Positions 1 to 7,817 of a stretch of 53,945 nt of DNA are shown here, piece by piece (the first letter of the stretch is position 1; every line of letters starts with the position of its first letter). Source of the stretch: Candidatus Aminicenantota bacterium. Its GTDB lineage: Bacteria; Acidobacteriota; Aminicenantia; JAMOAD01. Below the pieces are notes generated by a model. That model saw only the letters and a program-made list of their open reading frames with translations. It was not told the DNA's origin and searched no databases. The stretch covers positions 1-53,945 of the forward strand of contig JALVQI010000004.1 of the NCBI GenBank assembly GCA_027031485.1, given 5' to 3'. Both the position numbers and the translations under genes were made by a program.

Positions 1-2
1 TG

Positions 3-932
3 ACTGATCTTACAATGAATAAAAGATATTGCGATATACTGGGAATAACAGAAGAAGAAATAGACAGGGATTTAACTCCCTATATTGAAAGATTTTGTAA
101 GGAAGAAAATCTCAATTTCGAGGAGTTGAGGGAAGAATTAAGGAATTATTACAATGGCTACAGATTCTCATCAAAAGATATAAGAGTGTATAATCCATTT
201 TCTTTATTTACAGCATTAGAATATCATTCAATAGAGAACTACTGGTTTGAGACAGGAACACCTACATTTTTGATAAATCTTATAAAGGAACAAAATATAT
301 ACATACCTGAGTATGAGCACTTCAAAGCTGATGAGTTTATGTTTTCAACATATGAGCTTTCGGATTTAAACCCTCTGCCCCTGATGTTTCAATCAGGCTA
401 TTTGACAATAAAGGATTATGATAAAAGGTTAAGAATATATGAGCTGAGCTATCCTAACAGAGAGGTTAGAGAATCCTTTACAAAGAGTCTTTTTGTCGAA
501 TATTCCGGACTGAAATATAATGTAAAGTATGCGAATGTAAGGGTAAAGATAGAGGACGGAGAGATAGAGGAGGCGATAGAGATAATAAAGAGTATATTTT
601 CGGAGATACCGTATACATTGATGAAAAAGAAGAAGTTAGATGAGGCTGATTTTCATATTTTGTTTTATTTGATAGTATCATCAAGTGGAGTAGGAATTAA
701 ATCGGAGATATTGACATCGGAGGGAAGGATAGATGCACTTATAGAGACGAGGAACAGGTATTATATAATTGAGTTTAAATGCAATCAGGATTCAAGTAAA
801 GCGATACAGCAGATAAAAGAAAAGGGATACTATGAGCCTTATAAGAACAGAGGTAAGGAGATAGTGTTAATAGGGATAAATTTTTCGACGAAGGATAAGA
901 ATATCAAAGATTATAAGGTAGAGATATTGTGA
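3..932 (+). CDS. AAA-ATPase-like / PD-(D/E)XK nuclease-like protein (3' part)
   Basis: The frame is open to the left window edge, so the gene is truncated there; the ATG at 15 is internal, because the codons before it (T-D-L-T) continue the family pattern. What remains is the lid/sensor part of an AAA-ATPase-like domain followed by a C-terminal PD-(D/E)XK fold. The nuclease-like motif is visible as GRIDALIE, then a spacer, then IIEFK, giving the D...ExK triad. Proteins of this architecture (Pfam AAA-ATPase_like plus PDDEXK_9) are common and multicopy in anaerobes and candidate phyla, and their function is unknown. The stop codon lies at the edge of a heptamer repeat tract. Family assignment is firm; any role in DNA metabolism or defence is inference. 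Confidence 0.85.
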   Translation, partial: TDLTMNKRYCDILGITEEEIDRDLTPYIERFCKEENLNFEELREELRNYYNGYRFSSKDIRVYNPFSLFTALEYHSIENYWFETGTPTFLINLIKEQNIYIPEYEHFKADEFMFSTYELSDLNPLPLMFQSGYLTIKDYDKRLRIYELSYPNREVRESFTKSLFVEYSGLKYNVKYANVRVKIEDGEIEEAIEIIKSIFSEIPYTLMKKKKLDEADFHILFYLIVSSSGVGIKSEILTSEGRIDALIETRNRYYIIEFKCNQDSSKAIQQIKEKGYYEPYKNRGKEIVLIGINFSTKDKNIKDYKVEIL

Positions 933-951
933 ATCGTGAATTGTAAATTGG
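931..951 (+). repeat. degenerate heptamer repeat GAATYGT
   Basis: Three 7-nt units (GAATCGT, GAATTGT, AAATTGG) start inside the stop codon of the nuclease-like gene. An inverted copy lies at 1049-1070; the exact 14-nt arms are 937-950 and 1055-1068. Confidence 0.65.
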
Positions 952-978
952 TATATTAAATCAGGAGTGATACAGTAG

Positions 979-998
979 GGGCAATTCATGAATTGCCC
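979..998. repeat. 20-nt perfect palindrome
   Basis: GGGCAATTCATGAATTGCCC equals its own reverse complement and can fold into an 8-bp stem with a CATG loop. It is preceded by GTAG and followed by AGTAG. No T-run follows on either strand, so an intrinsic terminator is unlikely. It resembles GTAGGGGC-type mobile hairpins that I recall from other genomes (not searched). Confidence 0.75.
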
Positions 999-1048
999 AG
1001 TAGTCAATTTAATAAAAAAAAAACAATAAACCGAACACTAACAGCTCC

Positions 1049-1070
1049 GATTCACAATTTACAATTCATC
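1049..1070 (-). repeat. inverted copy of the GAATYGT heptamer tract
   Basis: Read on the minus strand this is GAATTGT-AAATTGT-GAATCGG. It is the inverted partner of 931-951, with a 14-nt perfect match between arms, and encloses the 979-998 palindrome. Confidence 0.6.
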
Positions 1071-1281
1071 CAGCACTATCTTTTTTGATAAGCTATACTT
1101 TGGGGAAGATTTCTTCTTATATTTTTTTTCATTGAAACATTCTCATATTTTCCGTTAGAAAGAAAGTGAGTTTACTTGTCCAGCACTTATTTTCAAAGTT
1201 TAATGAAATAACATTCAAAATTTTAAAAATCATTTGATAAACATCTTGGTGTCTCGTTTTCTCAAAAAAATTAGTGCAGGA
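1069..1281. repeat. possible MITE-like remnant with short inverted ends
   Basis: The left end TCCAGCACTA (1069-1078) and right end TAGTGCAGGA (1272-1281) are inverted copies with one mismatch. A third copy, TCCAGCACTTA, lies at 1179-1189. I see no clear target-site duplication and no coding capacity. This is a weak call that depends on finding other copies. Confidence 0.25.
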
Positions 1282-1311
1282 TCGTCACTACATTCCGACC
1301 TTCAAAATTCA

Positions 1312-1370
1312 GCTCAATGCTCAAAGCTCAAAGCTCGAAGCTTATAAAGGGCTCAAAGCTTGCTGCTCAA
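1312..1370. repeat. degenerate heptamer repeat GCTCAAA
   Basis: Four consecutive 7-nt units (GCTCAAT, GCTCAAA, GCTCAAA, GCTCGAA) run from 1312 to 1339, with further units at 1351-1357 and 1364-1370. The tract runs into the 3' end of the adjacent lipoprotein gene and supplies its last codons and stop. Confidence 0.75.
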
Positions 1371-2316
1371 TATTAATGTCTTTTTCCAATTTATCCAAAA
1401 ATCGCCGGGGTATGGAAAAATGAAGAATTATCTTATCATCCGAAGAGGAAAAATTCATATAATTGGTTAATTCAGATATTTTGCCATTTGCCATTGAAAT
1501 AAATGCCTTTATTCCGTTTAAAATTTCAACTGTTTTTTTATTTGTTTCAGGATTATTCGATAGTATTTTAAAATTCCCGGTTAACTTTGAATCATTGTAA
1601 TCAATTTGAAATAAAAGAATGTTGAAAGAATCCGTTTCAAGACCAAAGTTTTTACCCTTATCCTCAATTTTTTTAAAAAACATATTTTTAAAATCAAAAA
1701 AGCCCCAGGCAATTGAGCTTGTATCAATTTCATTTATTTTTTTCACTATCTTTGGTTTTTTTAAAAGTGACTCCATCTCTCCTTTGAATACATCAATTGT
1801 TTTTTCCACAAAGGATTTTTCTCCGATAATCAGAAGGTTATCGGCAAGAGAGCCTAAAAAATAATTATTATTATTGTTCGGGCCTGGAATGTTTAATTTG
1901 AGTATGGGGATATTTTTATATTTCATTTCACTATAATCTATTTTTTTGCTTTTAACATAATTTTTAATTTTTTCAAGACTATGTTTCACCCCGATCAACA
2001 CCCCGGAGTTTATGTCTTTTCCGCATCCCACTATATAGCTAATATCCTTCTCAGGGTCAATACCGGTTTCTTTTATAAAATTATTGTATTCCTCTCTGTT
2101 TTTATCAACATTTAATAATTCTCTGATAAACTTTTTCTCTTTTTCCTTTATATATTCTCTCTTAAAACCTTTTTTCAGATTGAAAGCAAATATGAAGTTC
2201 GTATCTTCCGGCATAATAGTAAGAGCATCTCTGATGTCCGAGTATTTTTTTGAGCATGAAACAAAACCAAAGAGAAATATTAATAAAAATGACAAAACAT
2301 AGAACTTTTTCCTCAT
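1342..2316 (-). CDS. secreted lipoprotein of unknown function (DUF3352-like)
   Basis: The start is the ATG at 2316, preceded by AAGGAGG at 5-nt spacing; an upstream in-frame extension to 2397 has no ribosome site and is rejected. The N-terminus is a lipoprotein signal peptide (MRKK, hydrophobic stretch, then FGFVSC), so the mature protein should be lipid-anchored. The body (MPEDTNFIFAFNLKK..., later LADNLLIIGEK) has the feel of DUF3352-type proteins, which carry repeated alpha/beta modules and have no known activity. That similarity is from pattern memory and is weak. The C-terminal residues EQQALSPL are encoded by the GCTCAAA repeat, suggesting the original 3' end was altered. Confidence 0.7.
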   Translation of the reverse strand: MRKKFYVLSFLLIFLFGFVSCSKKYSDIRDALTIMPEDTNFIFAFNLKKGFKREYIKEKEKKFIRELLNVDKNREEYNNFIKETGIDPEKDISYIVGCGKDINSGVLIGVKHSLEKIKNYVKSKKIDYSEMKYKNIPILKLNIPGPNNNNNYFLGSLADNLLIIGEKSFVEKTIDVFKGEMESLLKKPKIVKKINEIDTSSIAWGFFDFKNMFFKKIEDKGKNFGLETDSFNILLFQIDYNDSKLTGNFKILSNNPETNKKTVEILNGIKAFISMANGKISELTNYMNFSSSDDKIILHFSIPRRFLDKLEKDINIEQQALSPL

Positions 2317-2333
2317 TATTTCCTCCTTTTTAT
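2306..2333 (-). repeat. 28-nt start-region repeat, copy 1
   Basis: This 28-nt block spans the ribosome site and first codons of the lipoprotein gene. It is identical to 7790-7817, which spans the same region of another secreted-protein gene. Confidence 0.8.
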
Positions 2334-2385
2334 TCATAATCATATCATACAAGTACGAAAAGCATAAAGTCGGACTGTCGTTTTT

Positions 2386-2414
2386 TTGACTTCTCAAATC
2401 ATTTTATATATAAT
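2386..2414 (+). promoter_or_regulatory. sigma-70 promoter of the korDABC-thi4 operon
   Basis: TTGACT at 2386-2391 and TATAAT at 2409-2414 are separated by 17 nt. The expected transcript start is about 25 nt before the korD start codon. Confidence 0.8.
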
Positions 2415-2445
2415 AACTTTTAATTACTTTTATAAGGAGTAATAT

Positions 2446-2736
2446 ATGGATATTATTGAACAGAGAACTAATGAAGAGGCGAGGAAAAGAAGAAAAAAAC
2501 CGGCTCCTCGGCCTCACACTGTAGTAATCAAAGAGATATACTGCAAAGGTTGCTCTATTTGTGTTAATGTTTGTCCCACAGGTGTTTTAGTAATAGAGGA
2601 AACCTCCAAAAGCGTATTCGGACTAATTGCAAAAATTGAGGAACCGGATTATTGTATCGGCTGTATGCTATGTGAGCTACACTGTCCTGACTTTGCAATT
2701 GTTGTGGATCCCGAAAAGAGAGGAGGAACGGAATGA
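2446..2736 (+). CDS. korD: 2-oxoglutarate:ferredoxin oxidoreductase, delta (ferredoxin) subunit
   Basis: A 96-residue ferredoxin-like subunit with two complete [4Fe-4S] motifs: C33-x2-C-x2-C-x3-C43-P and C70-x2-C-x2-C-x3-C80-P. It should carry electrons between the catalytic subunits and free ferredoxin. The size and the D-A-B-C gene order match the Helicobacter OorDABC type rather than the pyruvate enzymes. TAAGGAG precedes the ATG. The C-terminal RGG codons (GGAGGA) form the ribosome site of korA, which starts in a 4-nt ATGA overlap. Confidence 0.92.
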   Translation: MDIIEQRTNEEARKRRKKPAPRPHTVVIKEIYCKGCSICVNVCPTGVLVIEETSKSVFGLIAKIEEPDYCIGCMLCELHCPDFAIVVDPEKRGGTE

Positions 2737-3863
2737 GTAATGTAAAAATCAGATCAGGTAATGAGTTGGTTGTAGAGGGTGCAATAGCTGCAGGCTGTAA
2801 CTTTTTTGCAGGCTATCCAATCACACCTTCTTCTGAAATAGCCGAAGGGATGGCAAGAGAATTGCCAAAGGTAGATGGTGTTTTTATTCAGATGGAGGAT
2901 GAACTTGCTTCTATCGGAGCTGTAATAGGAGCTTCTCTCGGGGGGAAAAAGGTTATGACAGCAACAAGCGGACCCGGGTTTTCATTAAAACAGGAAAATC
3001 TCGGAGTGGCACTCATTGCCGAAGTTCCGGTTGTTATAGTAAATGTAATGAGGGGAGGCCCCAGTACAGGATTACCCACAAGGGGTGCCCAGGGAGATGT
3101 CATGCAGGCAAGATGGGGGACACATGGGGATCATCCCGTAATCGCACTTGCTCCCGCTTTTCCTGAAGAAGTATTTCTATCCACAATTGATGCCTTTAAT
3201 TTAGCCGAAAAATTTATGACTCCCGTTATACTTCTTCTTGATGAGCTGGTCGGACATTCCCATGAACCGGTTGAAGTTCCGGGCCCTGATAAGTATGAAA
3301 TTGTTAACAGAAAATATCCCGAAAAACTTGAAACTCTTGAGATTTACAAAAGAGAAATGGGAGAACCTCCATTGAGGCCTGATTTTTTTATGGGCTATCC
3401 CATACACATTGAATCTCTTGAGCATAATGATTACGGATATCCGACAACAAACCCCGAGATAGTGGAAGTTCAACAGAAAAGAAGGCTTGAGAAAATTGAA
3501 CAACATAAGGATGAAATAATAAGGTATAAGACATACCATATGGATGATGCGGAAATTGTTATTTTTGCCTTTGGTTCCATGGCAAGATCAGCACTTGAGG
3601 CAATCGAAATTTTAAGAAAAGAGGGTGGCCCCAGAGTTGGCCTTTTTCAACCGATTACTATCTGGCCATTTCCAGAAGAACAGTTGAAAAAAGAGGTTGG
3701 AGATAGAGATGTTTTGGTTGTTGAACTTAACTGGGGACAGCTTATCTATGAAGTTGAAAGGGTTTTAAAGAATAATAGGATTGATGGTCTTCTTAAAATG
3801 ACAGGTATGCCTATAAGGCCTGATGAAATAATTGAAAAAATAAAGGAGATTAAGAATGCTTGA
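2733..3863 (+). CDS. korA: 2-oxoglutarate:ferredoxin oxidoreductase, alpha subunit
   Basis: Catalytic alpha subunit of the enzyme that interconverts 2-oxoglutarate, CoA and oxidised ferredoxin with succinyl-CoA, CO2 and reduced ferredoxin. The N-terminal pyrimidine-binding domain shows GYPITPSSEIAE and the ATSGPGFSLKQENLG segment; the C-terminal transketolase-like domain begins near residue 270 (EIVIFAFGSMARSA). At 376 residues it is the length of OorA/KorA and has no fused gamma domain. It overlaps korD by 4 nt and korB by 8 nt, implying translational coupling. Substrate assignment rests on family likeness; a related 2-oxoacid is possible. Confidence 0.92.
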   Translation: MSNVKIRSGNELVVEGAIAAGCNFFAGYPITPSSEIAEGMARELPKVDGVFIQMEDELASIGAVIGASLGGKKVMTATSGPGFSLKQENLGVALIAEVPVVIVNVMRGGPSTGLPTRGAQGDVMQARWGTHGDHPVIALAPAFPEEVFLSTIDAFNLAEKFMTPVILLLDELVGHSHEPVEVPGPDKYEIVNRKYPEKLETLEIYKREMGEPPLRPDFFMGYPIHIESLEHNDYGYPTTNPEIVEVQQKRRLEKIEQHKDEIIRYKTYHMDDAEIVIFAFGSMARSALEAIEILRKEGGPRVGLFQPITIWPFPEEQLKKEVGDRDVLVVELNWGQLIYEVERVLKNNRIDGLLKMTGMPIRPDEIIEKIKEIKNA

Positions 3864-4677
3864 TTATGAAAAATATTTAAGATACAGGACATTTCCTGTT
3901 CCATGGTGTCCCGGATGTGGAATAGGAACTATTTTTAAAGCGGTTGTAACAGCTTTTGCCAAACTAAATTGGGATCCGAATGATATTGCAGTGGTTTCAG
4001 GTATCGGATGTTCAGGGAGACTTTCCACCTATTTTAATACAAATACTCTTCACACGACCCATGGAAGAGCACTTACCTTTGCAACCGGAATAAAATTATC
4101 CAATCCTGATAAGCATGTGGTTGTTTTTTCAGGTGACGGAGATGCTCTTGCTATCGGAGGAAATCATTTTATCCATGCTTGCAGAAGAAATCTTAATATA
4201 AAAATGATTGTTATTAATAATAATATTTACGGAATGACAGGAGGTCAGGTTTCACCAACGACTCCGACAGGTTTTGTAACAACTACGACACCCTATGGAA
4301 ATACCGAGCCCCATTTTGATACTGTTGAACTTGCAAAAGCGGCAGGTGCCACTTATATTGCAAGGGAAACTGTAAACAGGCCCAGGCAGATGCTTAAAGT
4401 CATTGAAAAATCCTTCAAACACACAGGTTTTTCCGTTGTTGAAATTATTTCTAATTGTCATATAAATCTCGGGAGAAGAAATAAGCTAAAACATCCTCTT
4501 CCAATGCTCAAATGGATAGATGAAAATACCGTTCCTTTAGCAAAAGCAAAGGATATGAGCGAAGAGGAGCTCAAGTTCAAGTATGTTGTCGGAGAATTTT
4601 GCCACAGACATAGACCTGACTATTTTTCAGTCTATGAAGATCTTGTAGTGAAAAAGGCCGGAGGTGATAAAAAATGA
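3856..4677 (+). CDS. korB: 2-oxoglutarate:ferredoxin oxidoreductase, beta (TPP) subunit
   Basis: Thiamine-diphosphate-binding beta subunit. Cluster-ligand cysteines are visible in WCPGCG (C18, C21), GIGCSGR (C52) and SNCHINLG (about residue 199). The TPP/Mg motif is GDGDALAIGGNHFIHACRRN followed by NNNIYGMTGGQ. Its 273 residues equal the usual OorB length. It needs TPP, which fits with the thiazole synthase gene two positions downstream. The C-terminal AGG codons contain GGAGG, the ribosome site of korC, which starts in a 4-nt overlap. Confidence 0.93.
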   Translation: MLDYEKYLRYRTFPVPWCPGCGIGTIFKAVVTAFAKLNWDPNDIAVVSGIGCSGRLSTYFNTNTLHTTHGRALTFATGIKLSNPDKHVVVFSGDGDALAIGGNHFIHACRRNLNIKMIVINNNIYGMTGGQVSPTTPTGFVTTTTPYGNTEPHFDTVELAKAAGATYIARETVNRPRQMLKVIEKSFKHTGFSVVEIISNCHINLGRRNKLKHPLPMLKWIDENTVPLAKAKDMSEEELKFKYVVGEFCHRHRPDYFSVYEDLVVKKAGGDKK

Positions 4678-5210
4678 AAGAAAGATATGAAGTAAGGTTA
4701 GCTGCTGTCGGAGGACAGGGTCTTATTACAGCAGGAGCTCTTCTTGCGAAAACAGCAATAAATAAAAAGAATCTTTATGCAACTCAGAGTCCCACATATA
4801 CATCACAGGTCAGAGGAGGTCCGACAAAGGTTGATGTGATAATAGATTCAAAGCCCATTATCTATCCGCAGGCAGTAAGCATTGATCTTTATTTTGCAAC
4901 AGCTCAAAAGTCTTTTGATCTATATTACAGAAACATAAAAGAAGATGCTGTAATAGTTGTAGATTCTGACCTTGTTACAAAATTACCGGAAAATGATAAT
5001 CATAAAATATACAAAATCCCTCTGACAGAGGCAACATCTAAGGAAATCGGGAATATGGTCGTTGTGTCTGTGGTTTCACTTGCGGTAGTTTCAAAACTTT
5101 CCGGACTTTTTACAAAGGATGAGCTTAAAGAGGTAATATTATCTTCGGTTCCGAAAGGCACAGAGGAAATAAATATGAAGGCTCTTGACCTTGGGTTTAA
5201 GTTAGTTTAG
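4674..5210 (+). CDS. korC: 2-oxoglutarate:ferredoxin oxidoreductase, gamma subunit
   Basis: Gamma subunit. The family hallmark [16 protein letters not shown] begins near residue 14, followed by [22 protein letters not shown], which contributes to the CoA and subunit interface in characterised oxidoreductases. At 178 residues it matches OorC. It overlaps korB by 4 nt and sits 8 nt before thi4. Confidence 0.92.
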   Translation: MKERYEVRLAAVGGQGLITAGALLAKTAINKKNLYATQSPTYTSQVRGGPTKVDVIIDSKPIIYPQAVSIDLYFATAQKSFDLYYRNIKEDAVIVVDSDLVTKLPENDNHKIYKIPLTEATSKEIGNMVVVSVVSLAVVSKLSGLFTKDELKEVILSSVPKGTEEINMKALDLGFKLV

Positions 5211-5218
5211 GAGCGAAA

Positions 5219-5995
5219 ATGAAACTTGATGAGATTAAAATATCAAAAGCAATAGTTGAAATTTATTTTAAGGATTTAATGGATAGCCTTGAGAGTGATG
5301 TCATTGTAGTCGGGGGAGGTCCCTCTGGCTTAACAGCTGCTTACTATCTTGCAAAGGCAGGGAAAAAAGTCGTTCTTCTTGAAAGAGCTTTGAAAATAGG
5401 CGGAGGAATGCCCGGTGGCGGTATAATGTTTAATAAAATCGTTGTCCAGGAGAATTCAAGATTTATACTTGATGAGTTTGAGATAAATCATACTGAGTAT
5501 GACAAAGGTTATTACGTGGCATCTTCGGTGGAAGCTACTTCTCAACTCACTGCTAAAGCAATAAAGGCAGGTACCAAAATATTTAACCTTATAACAGTTG
5601 AAGATGTGATGATAAGAGGAGAGGAGATTACCGGAGCTGTTATTAATTGGACTGCCGTTGAAATGGCACATCTTCACATAGACCCTATTACGATGAGGTC
5701 AAAGTTTCTAATAGATGCAACCGGACATGATACGGAGATTGTTAGAATCGTGGAGAAAAAAACAGGAGGAAAACTTTTTACGGATACAGGAAGAATAATG
5801 GGAGAAAAATCAATGTGGGCAGATGTTGCAGAAAATATAATAGAAGAAAACACAAAGGAAGTTTATCCGAATCTCTTTGTGTGCGGGATGGCGGCAAATG
5901 CAACTTTCGGTTCCCCCCGTATGGGTCCCGTATTCGGAGGAATGTTATTATCAGGGAAAAGAGTGGCAGAGCTTATATTAAGTAAAAGCAAATAA
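5219..5995 (+). CDS. thi4: Thi4-family ADP-thiazole synthase, His-type (sulfide-dependent)
   Basis: Makes the adenylated thiazole precursor of thiamine from NAD and glycine. The dinucleotide fold is VVGGGPSG (residues 31-37), followed by [26 protein letters not shown] and [20 protein letters not shown] are also family signatures. Yeast Thi4 has its sulfur-donating Cys in CMDP; here the aligned position is His153 in HIDP, as in methanogen enzymes that use free sulfide catalytically. The start has AGGAG at 6-nt spacing. The gene follows the TPP-dependent Kor subunits by 8 nt, so cofactor supply and user are probably co-transcribed. Some His-type paralogues are annotated ribulose-1,5-biphosphate synthetase, which is the main alternative. 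Confidence 0.88.
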   Translation: MKLDEIKISKAIVEIYFKDLMDSLESDVIVVGGGPSGLTAAYYLAKAGKKVVLLERALKIGGGMPGGGIMFNKIVVQENSRFILDEFEINHTEYDKGYYVASSVEATSQLTAKAIKAGTKIFNLITVEDVMIRGEEITGAVINWTAVEMAHLHIDPITMRSKFLIDATGHDTEIVRIVEKKTGGKLFTDTGRIMGEKSMWADVAENIIEENTKEVYPNLFVCGMAANATFGSPRMGPVFGGMLLSGKRVAELILSKSK

Positions 5996-6017
5996 ATAGA
6001 ATAGATAAACAAGAGAG

Positions 6018-6461
6018 ATGAAGAAAACTGTTTTTATAAGTGTATTATTTTTTATATTAATTGTTTCCTCTCCCGATTTAAAATCCACAGAGCTTGCAAT
6101 TCACGGTGGGCTGGAGAATGGAGGGAAACAATTTTATGGATTGTATGCTAACTGGGGATTTCTTCCCTTTATAAGTTCGGAGGGAGAATATAACTACAAT
6201 CTGGATACCAAAAATAAGCTTTTTTCAGTGGGACTTTCTGTAAAATTAAAGTTCTCCTTTTTCTCACCATTCGCAAGAGCAGGAATAGGGTTCAGGGAAG
6301 AGGAGTTTTCGTATTCCGGAATACATCTCTTTTACTATCTGGGAGGAGGTTTAAAATTTTATCTTGCTCCGATTATGGGATTAAAAAGCGGTGTTACTCT
6401 TTTAAATGAGAAAAATCTTTCGTACTACAGAATTTACGGAGGAGTATTCATCGAGTTTTAA
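6018..6461 (+). CDS. small outer-membrane beta-barrel-like protein
   Basis: 147 residues with an N-terminal signal peptide (MKKTVFISVLFFILIVSS) and then alternating hydrophobic strands rich in aromatic residues and glycine. It ends in VFIEF, a C-terminal Phe typical of outer-membrane barrels. No named family is recognised; OmpX/OmpA-like small barrels have this size. It probably forms the last gene of the kor-thi4 transcript (22-nt gap). Its stop codon directly abuts the stop of the convergent gene. Confidence 0.55.
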   Translation: MKKTVFISVLFFILIVSSPDLKSTELAIHGGLENGGKQFYGLYANWGFLPFISSEGEYNYNLDTKNKLFSVGLSVKLKFSFFSPFARAGIGFREEEFSYSGIHLFYYLGGGLKFYLAPIMGLKSGVTLLNEKNLSYYRIYGGVFIEF

Positions 6462-7010
6462 TTATCTAAGATAGCCGGGAGGTACCCCTGCTCTACGGGC
6501 ATTTTCTTTGAAATCCTCAAGCTCTTTTTTTAGCTTTTTTAAATTCTCGTTAGCTTTTGCCACCTCTTTTTCTTTTTCGCTTATTTTCTTCGGCAAAGCA
6601 AATTTTTCATTGGGATTATTGGTTATTTTAAACCTGAAAATCAGAGCATCAAGCTCTTTTTTCCTTTGCTTAAATAAATCCTCAGCTACTTTTATCTTAT
6701 GCACTAATTCTCTGTATTTTTTACCCCAACTCTCATAGTTATTCTTATTGAAAGGAGAATCTATTTCTTTTCCCTCAGTAGCACCTCGCCGGGAGATGTG
6801 TGCAGAATTTCCTGTATTGGATGAAATTATATATCCGTATCCTTCTCTTTTCTTAATTTTACCGAGAGTTTTGTTTGTAATAATGGGAACCTTTTTTTTA
6901 ATCTTTTTTCTCCTCTCCTTCTCTTTTTTAGCCACTTCAGCAAGACTTTGAGGATTGGCAAAAGAAATTAAGAAAAATAAAAGAATGAAAAAAGATAGGA
7001 ACTTATTCAT
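6462..7010 (-). CDS. secreted coiled-coil protein with ARRAGVPPGYLR tail
   Basis: A signal peptide (to about residue 20, FANPQS) is followed by a Lys/Arg-rich stretch and a long coiled coil (about residues 90-170). The final residues are ARRAGVPPGYLR; I associate this tail with uncharacterised periplasmic proteins of Acidobacteriota-like bacteria. The function is unknown. It lies 22 nt after the preceding minus-strand gene and is the last gene of the long division operon. The ribosome site is weak (AAGAA). Confidence 0.6.
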   Translation of the reverse strand: MNKFLSFFILLFFLISFANPQSLAEVAKKEKERRKKIKKKVPIITNKTLGKIKKREGYGYIISSNTGNSAHISRRGATEGKEIDSPFNKNNYESWGKKYRELVHKIKVAEDLFKQRKKELDALIFRFKITNNPNEKFALPKKISEKEKEVAKANENLKKLKKELEDFKENARRAGVPPGYLR

Positions 7011-7032
7011 TTTTTAATTCTTCTTTTTAAAC

Positions 7033-7800
7033 TTATTTTAAAACAGCCCAATAATTTCCTTTATAAAGAGGATTTTTTAAATGAAGAATCTTAGCAATTG
7101 AATATCTTTCATTAGAAACCACAATTATACCGTTTCCAAGATAAATTTTGTTACCAACAGAAGGTTCTACCTGAAAAAAGATTATTGGAGTGCCTCTTTT
7201 AAGTCCGACCTTACTTCCGGATTGTAAAAGAACTTTCATCCCCTGTGTCCCTTCATTCACATCATTTTCAATATAAACGATTTTACCTTTTGCTTGAAAA
7301 ATCTTATCCGATAAAGTTTTAATCTCTTTTGGTTCCTTTCCCCTATAGGGCTTATACTCCATATATGGGATCAGAAAAGAACCTATAGTTAAATCAGCAC
7401 ATAGGTTTACGACTTTTACCTTTGTAAAATTTTTTTCTTTTCCTGTTACCATTACTCTTCCGACTTTTCTAATTATTCCTTTAACCCTAACTCCTTCCCT
7501 GTTATAAACAGGCTTTACCACTTCAAAAATGTCACCTTTTTCAATATTTTTTTTGTTAAATTTAGCTATAAGAATTTCATTTATACTGAAATTATTTCTT
7601 ATAAGCTCGTTCTCCTCCGAGGCAACAATTTTTCCGACATGATCGAGGTCATCAAGATATATTCCGCAATAATCATCTTCACCAACAATAAGAGGAAGAT
7701 CCTGAACATAAGTTTTCTTTATTTCCGTAAGCTGTTGTTGACTGAACAATAAACCGGCAAAGATTATTAATAAAAACAATAAAAAAATATTTTTCCTCAT
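7033..7800 (-). CDS. secreted protein of unknown function, division-operon tail
   Basis: The signal peptide (MRKNIFLLFLLIIFAGLLFSQQQ) is clear and the mature part is beta-rich. It shows repeated phrases such as GKIVASE, NIEKGDIFEVVKPVY and GRVMVTGKEKNFTKVKVV, resembling the C-terminal region of LysM-type or FlgT-C-like envelope proteins where 'G-x-I-V' and 'GD-x-V' repeats occur. That likeness is tentative and no LysM motif is visible. The start has AAGGAGG at 5-nt spacing and overlaps the cpoB-like stop as TAATG. Its start region is a 28-nt perfect repeat of another gene's. Confidence 0.55.
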   Translation of the reverse strand: MRKNIFLLFLLIIFAGLLFSQQQLTEIKKTYVQDLPLIVGEDDYCGIYLDDLDHVGKIVASEENELIRNNFSINEILIAKFNKKNIEKGDIFEVVKPVYNREGVRVKGIIRKVGRVMVTGKEKNFTKVKVVNLCADLTIGSFLIPYMEYKPYRGKEPKEIKTLSDKIFQAKGKIVYIENDVNEGTQGMKVLLQSGSKVGLKRGTPIIFFQVEPSVGNKIYLGNGIIVVSNERYSIAKILHLKNPLYKGNYWAVLK

Positions 7801-7817
7801 TATTTCCTCCTTTTTAT
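7790..7817 (-). repeat. 28-nt start-region repeat, copy 2
   Basis: Identical to 2306-2333. It covers the ribosome site, start codon and first codons (MRK...) of the 7033-7800 gene. Confidence 0.8.

Larger units (their letters stand above)
933..1341. other. 409-nt non-coding region with repeats
   Basis: Lies between two convergent genes and has no convincing ORF, tRNA or intrinsic terminator. It holds heptamer-periodic tracts at both ends, a 20-nt perfect palindrome and three TCCAGCACT-like words, each listed separately. It is the only convergent gap in the window longer than 4 nt. Confidence 0.8.

Noticed and set aside
979-998. Intrinsic terminator for the first gene
   Set aside because: The stem is good but no T-run follows on either strand.
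933-1341. tRNA, small RNA or CRISPR array in the left intergenic region
   Set aside because: No cloverleaf, no T-loop consensus, and the 7-nt tracts are far too short and irregular for CRISPR repeats.
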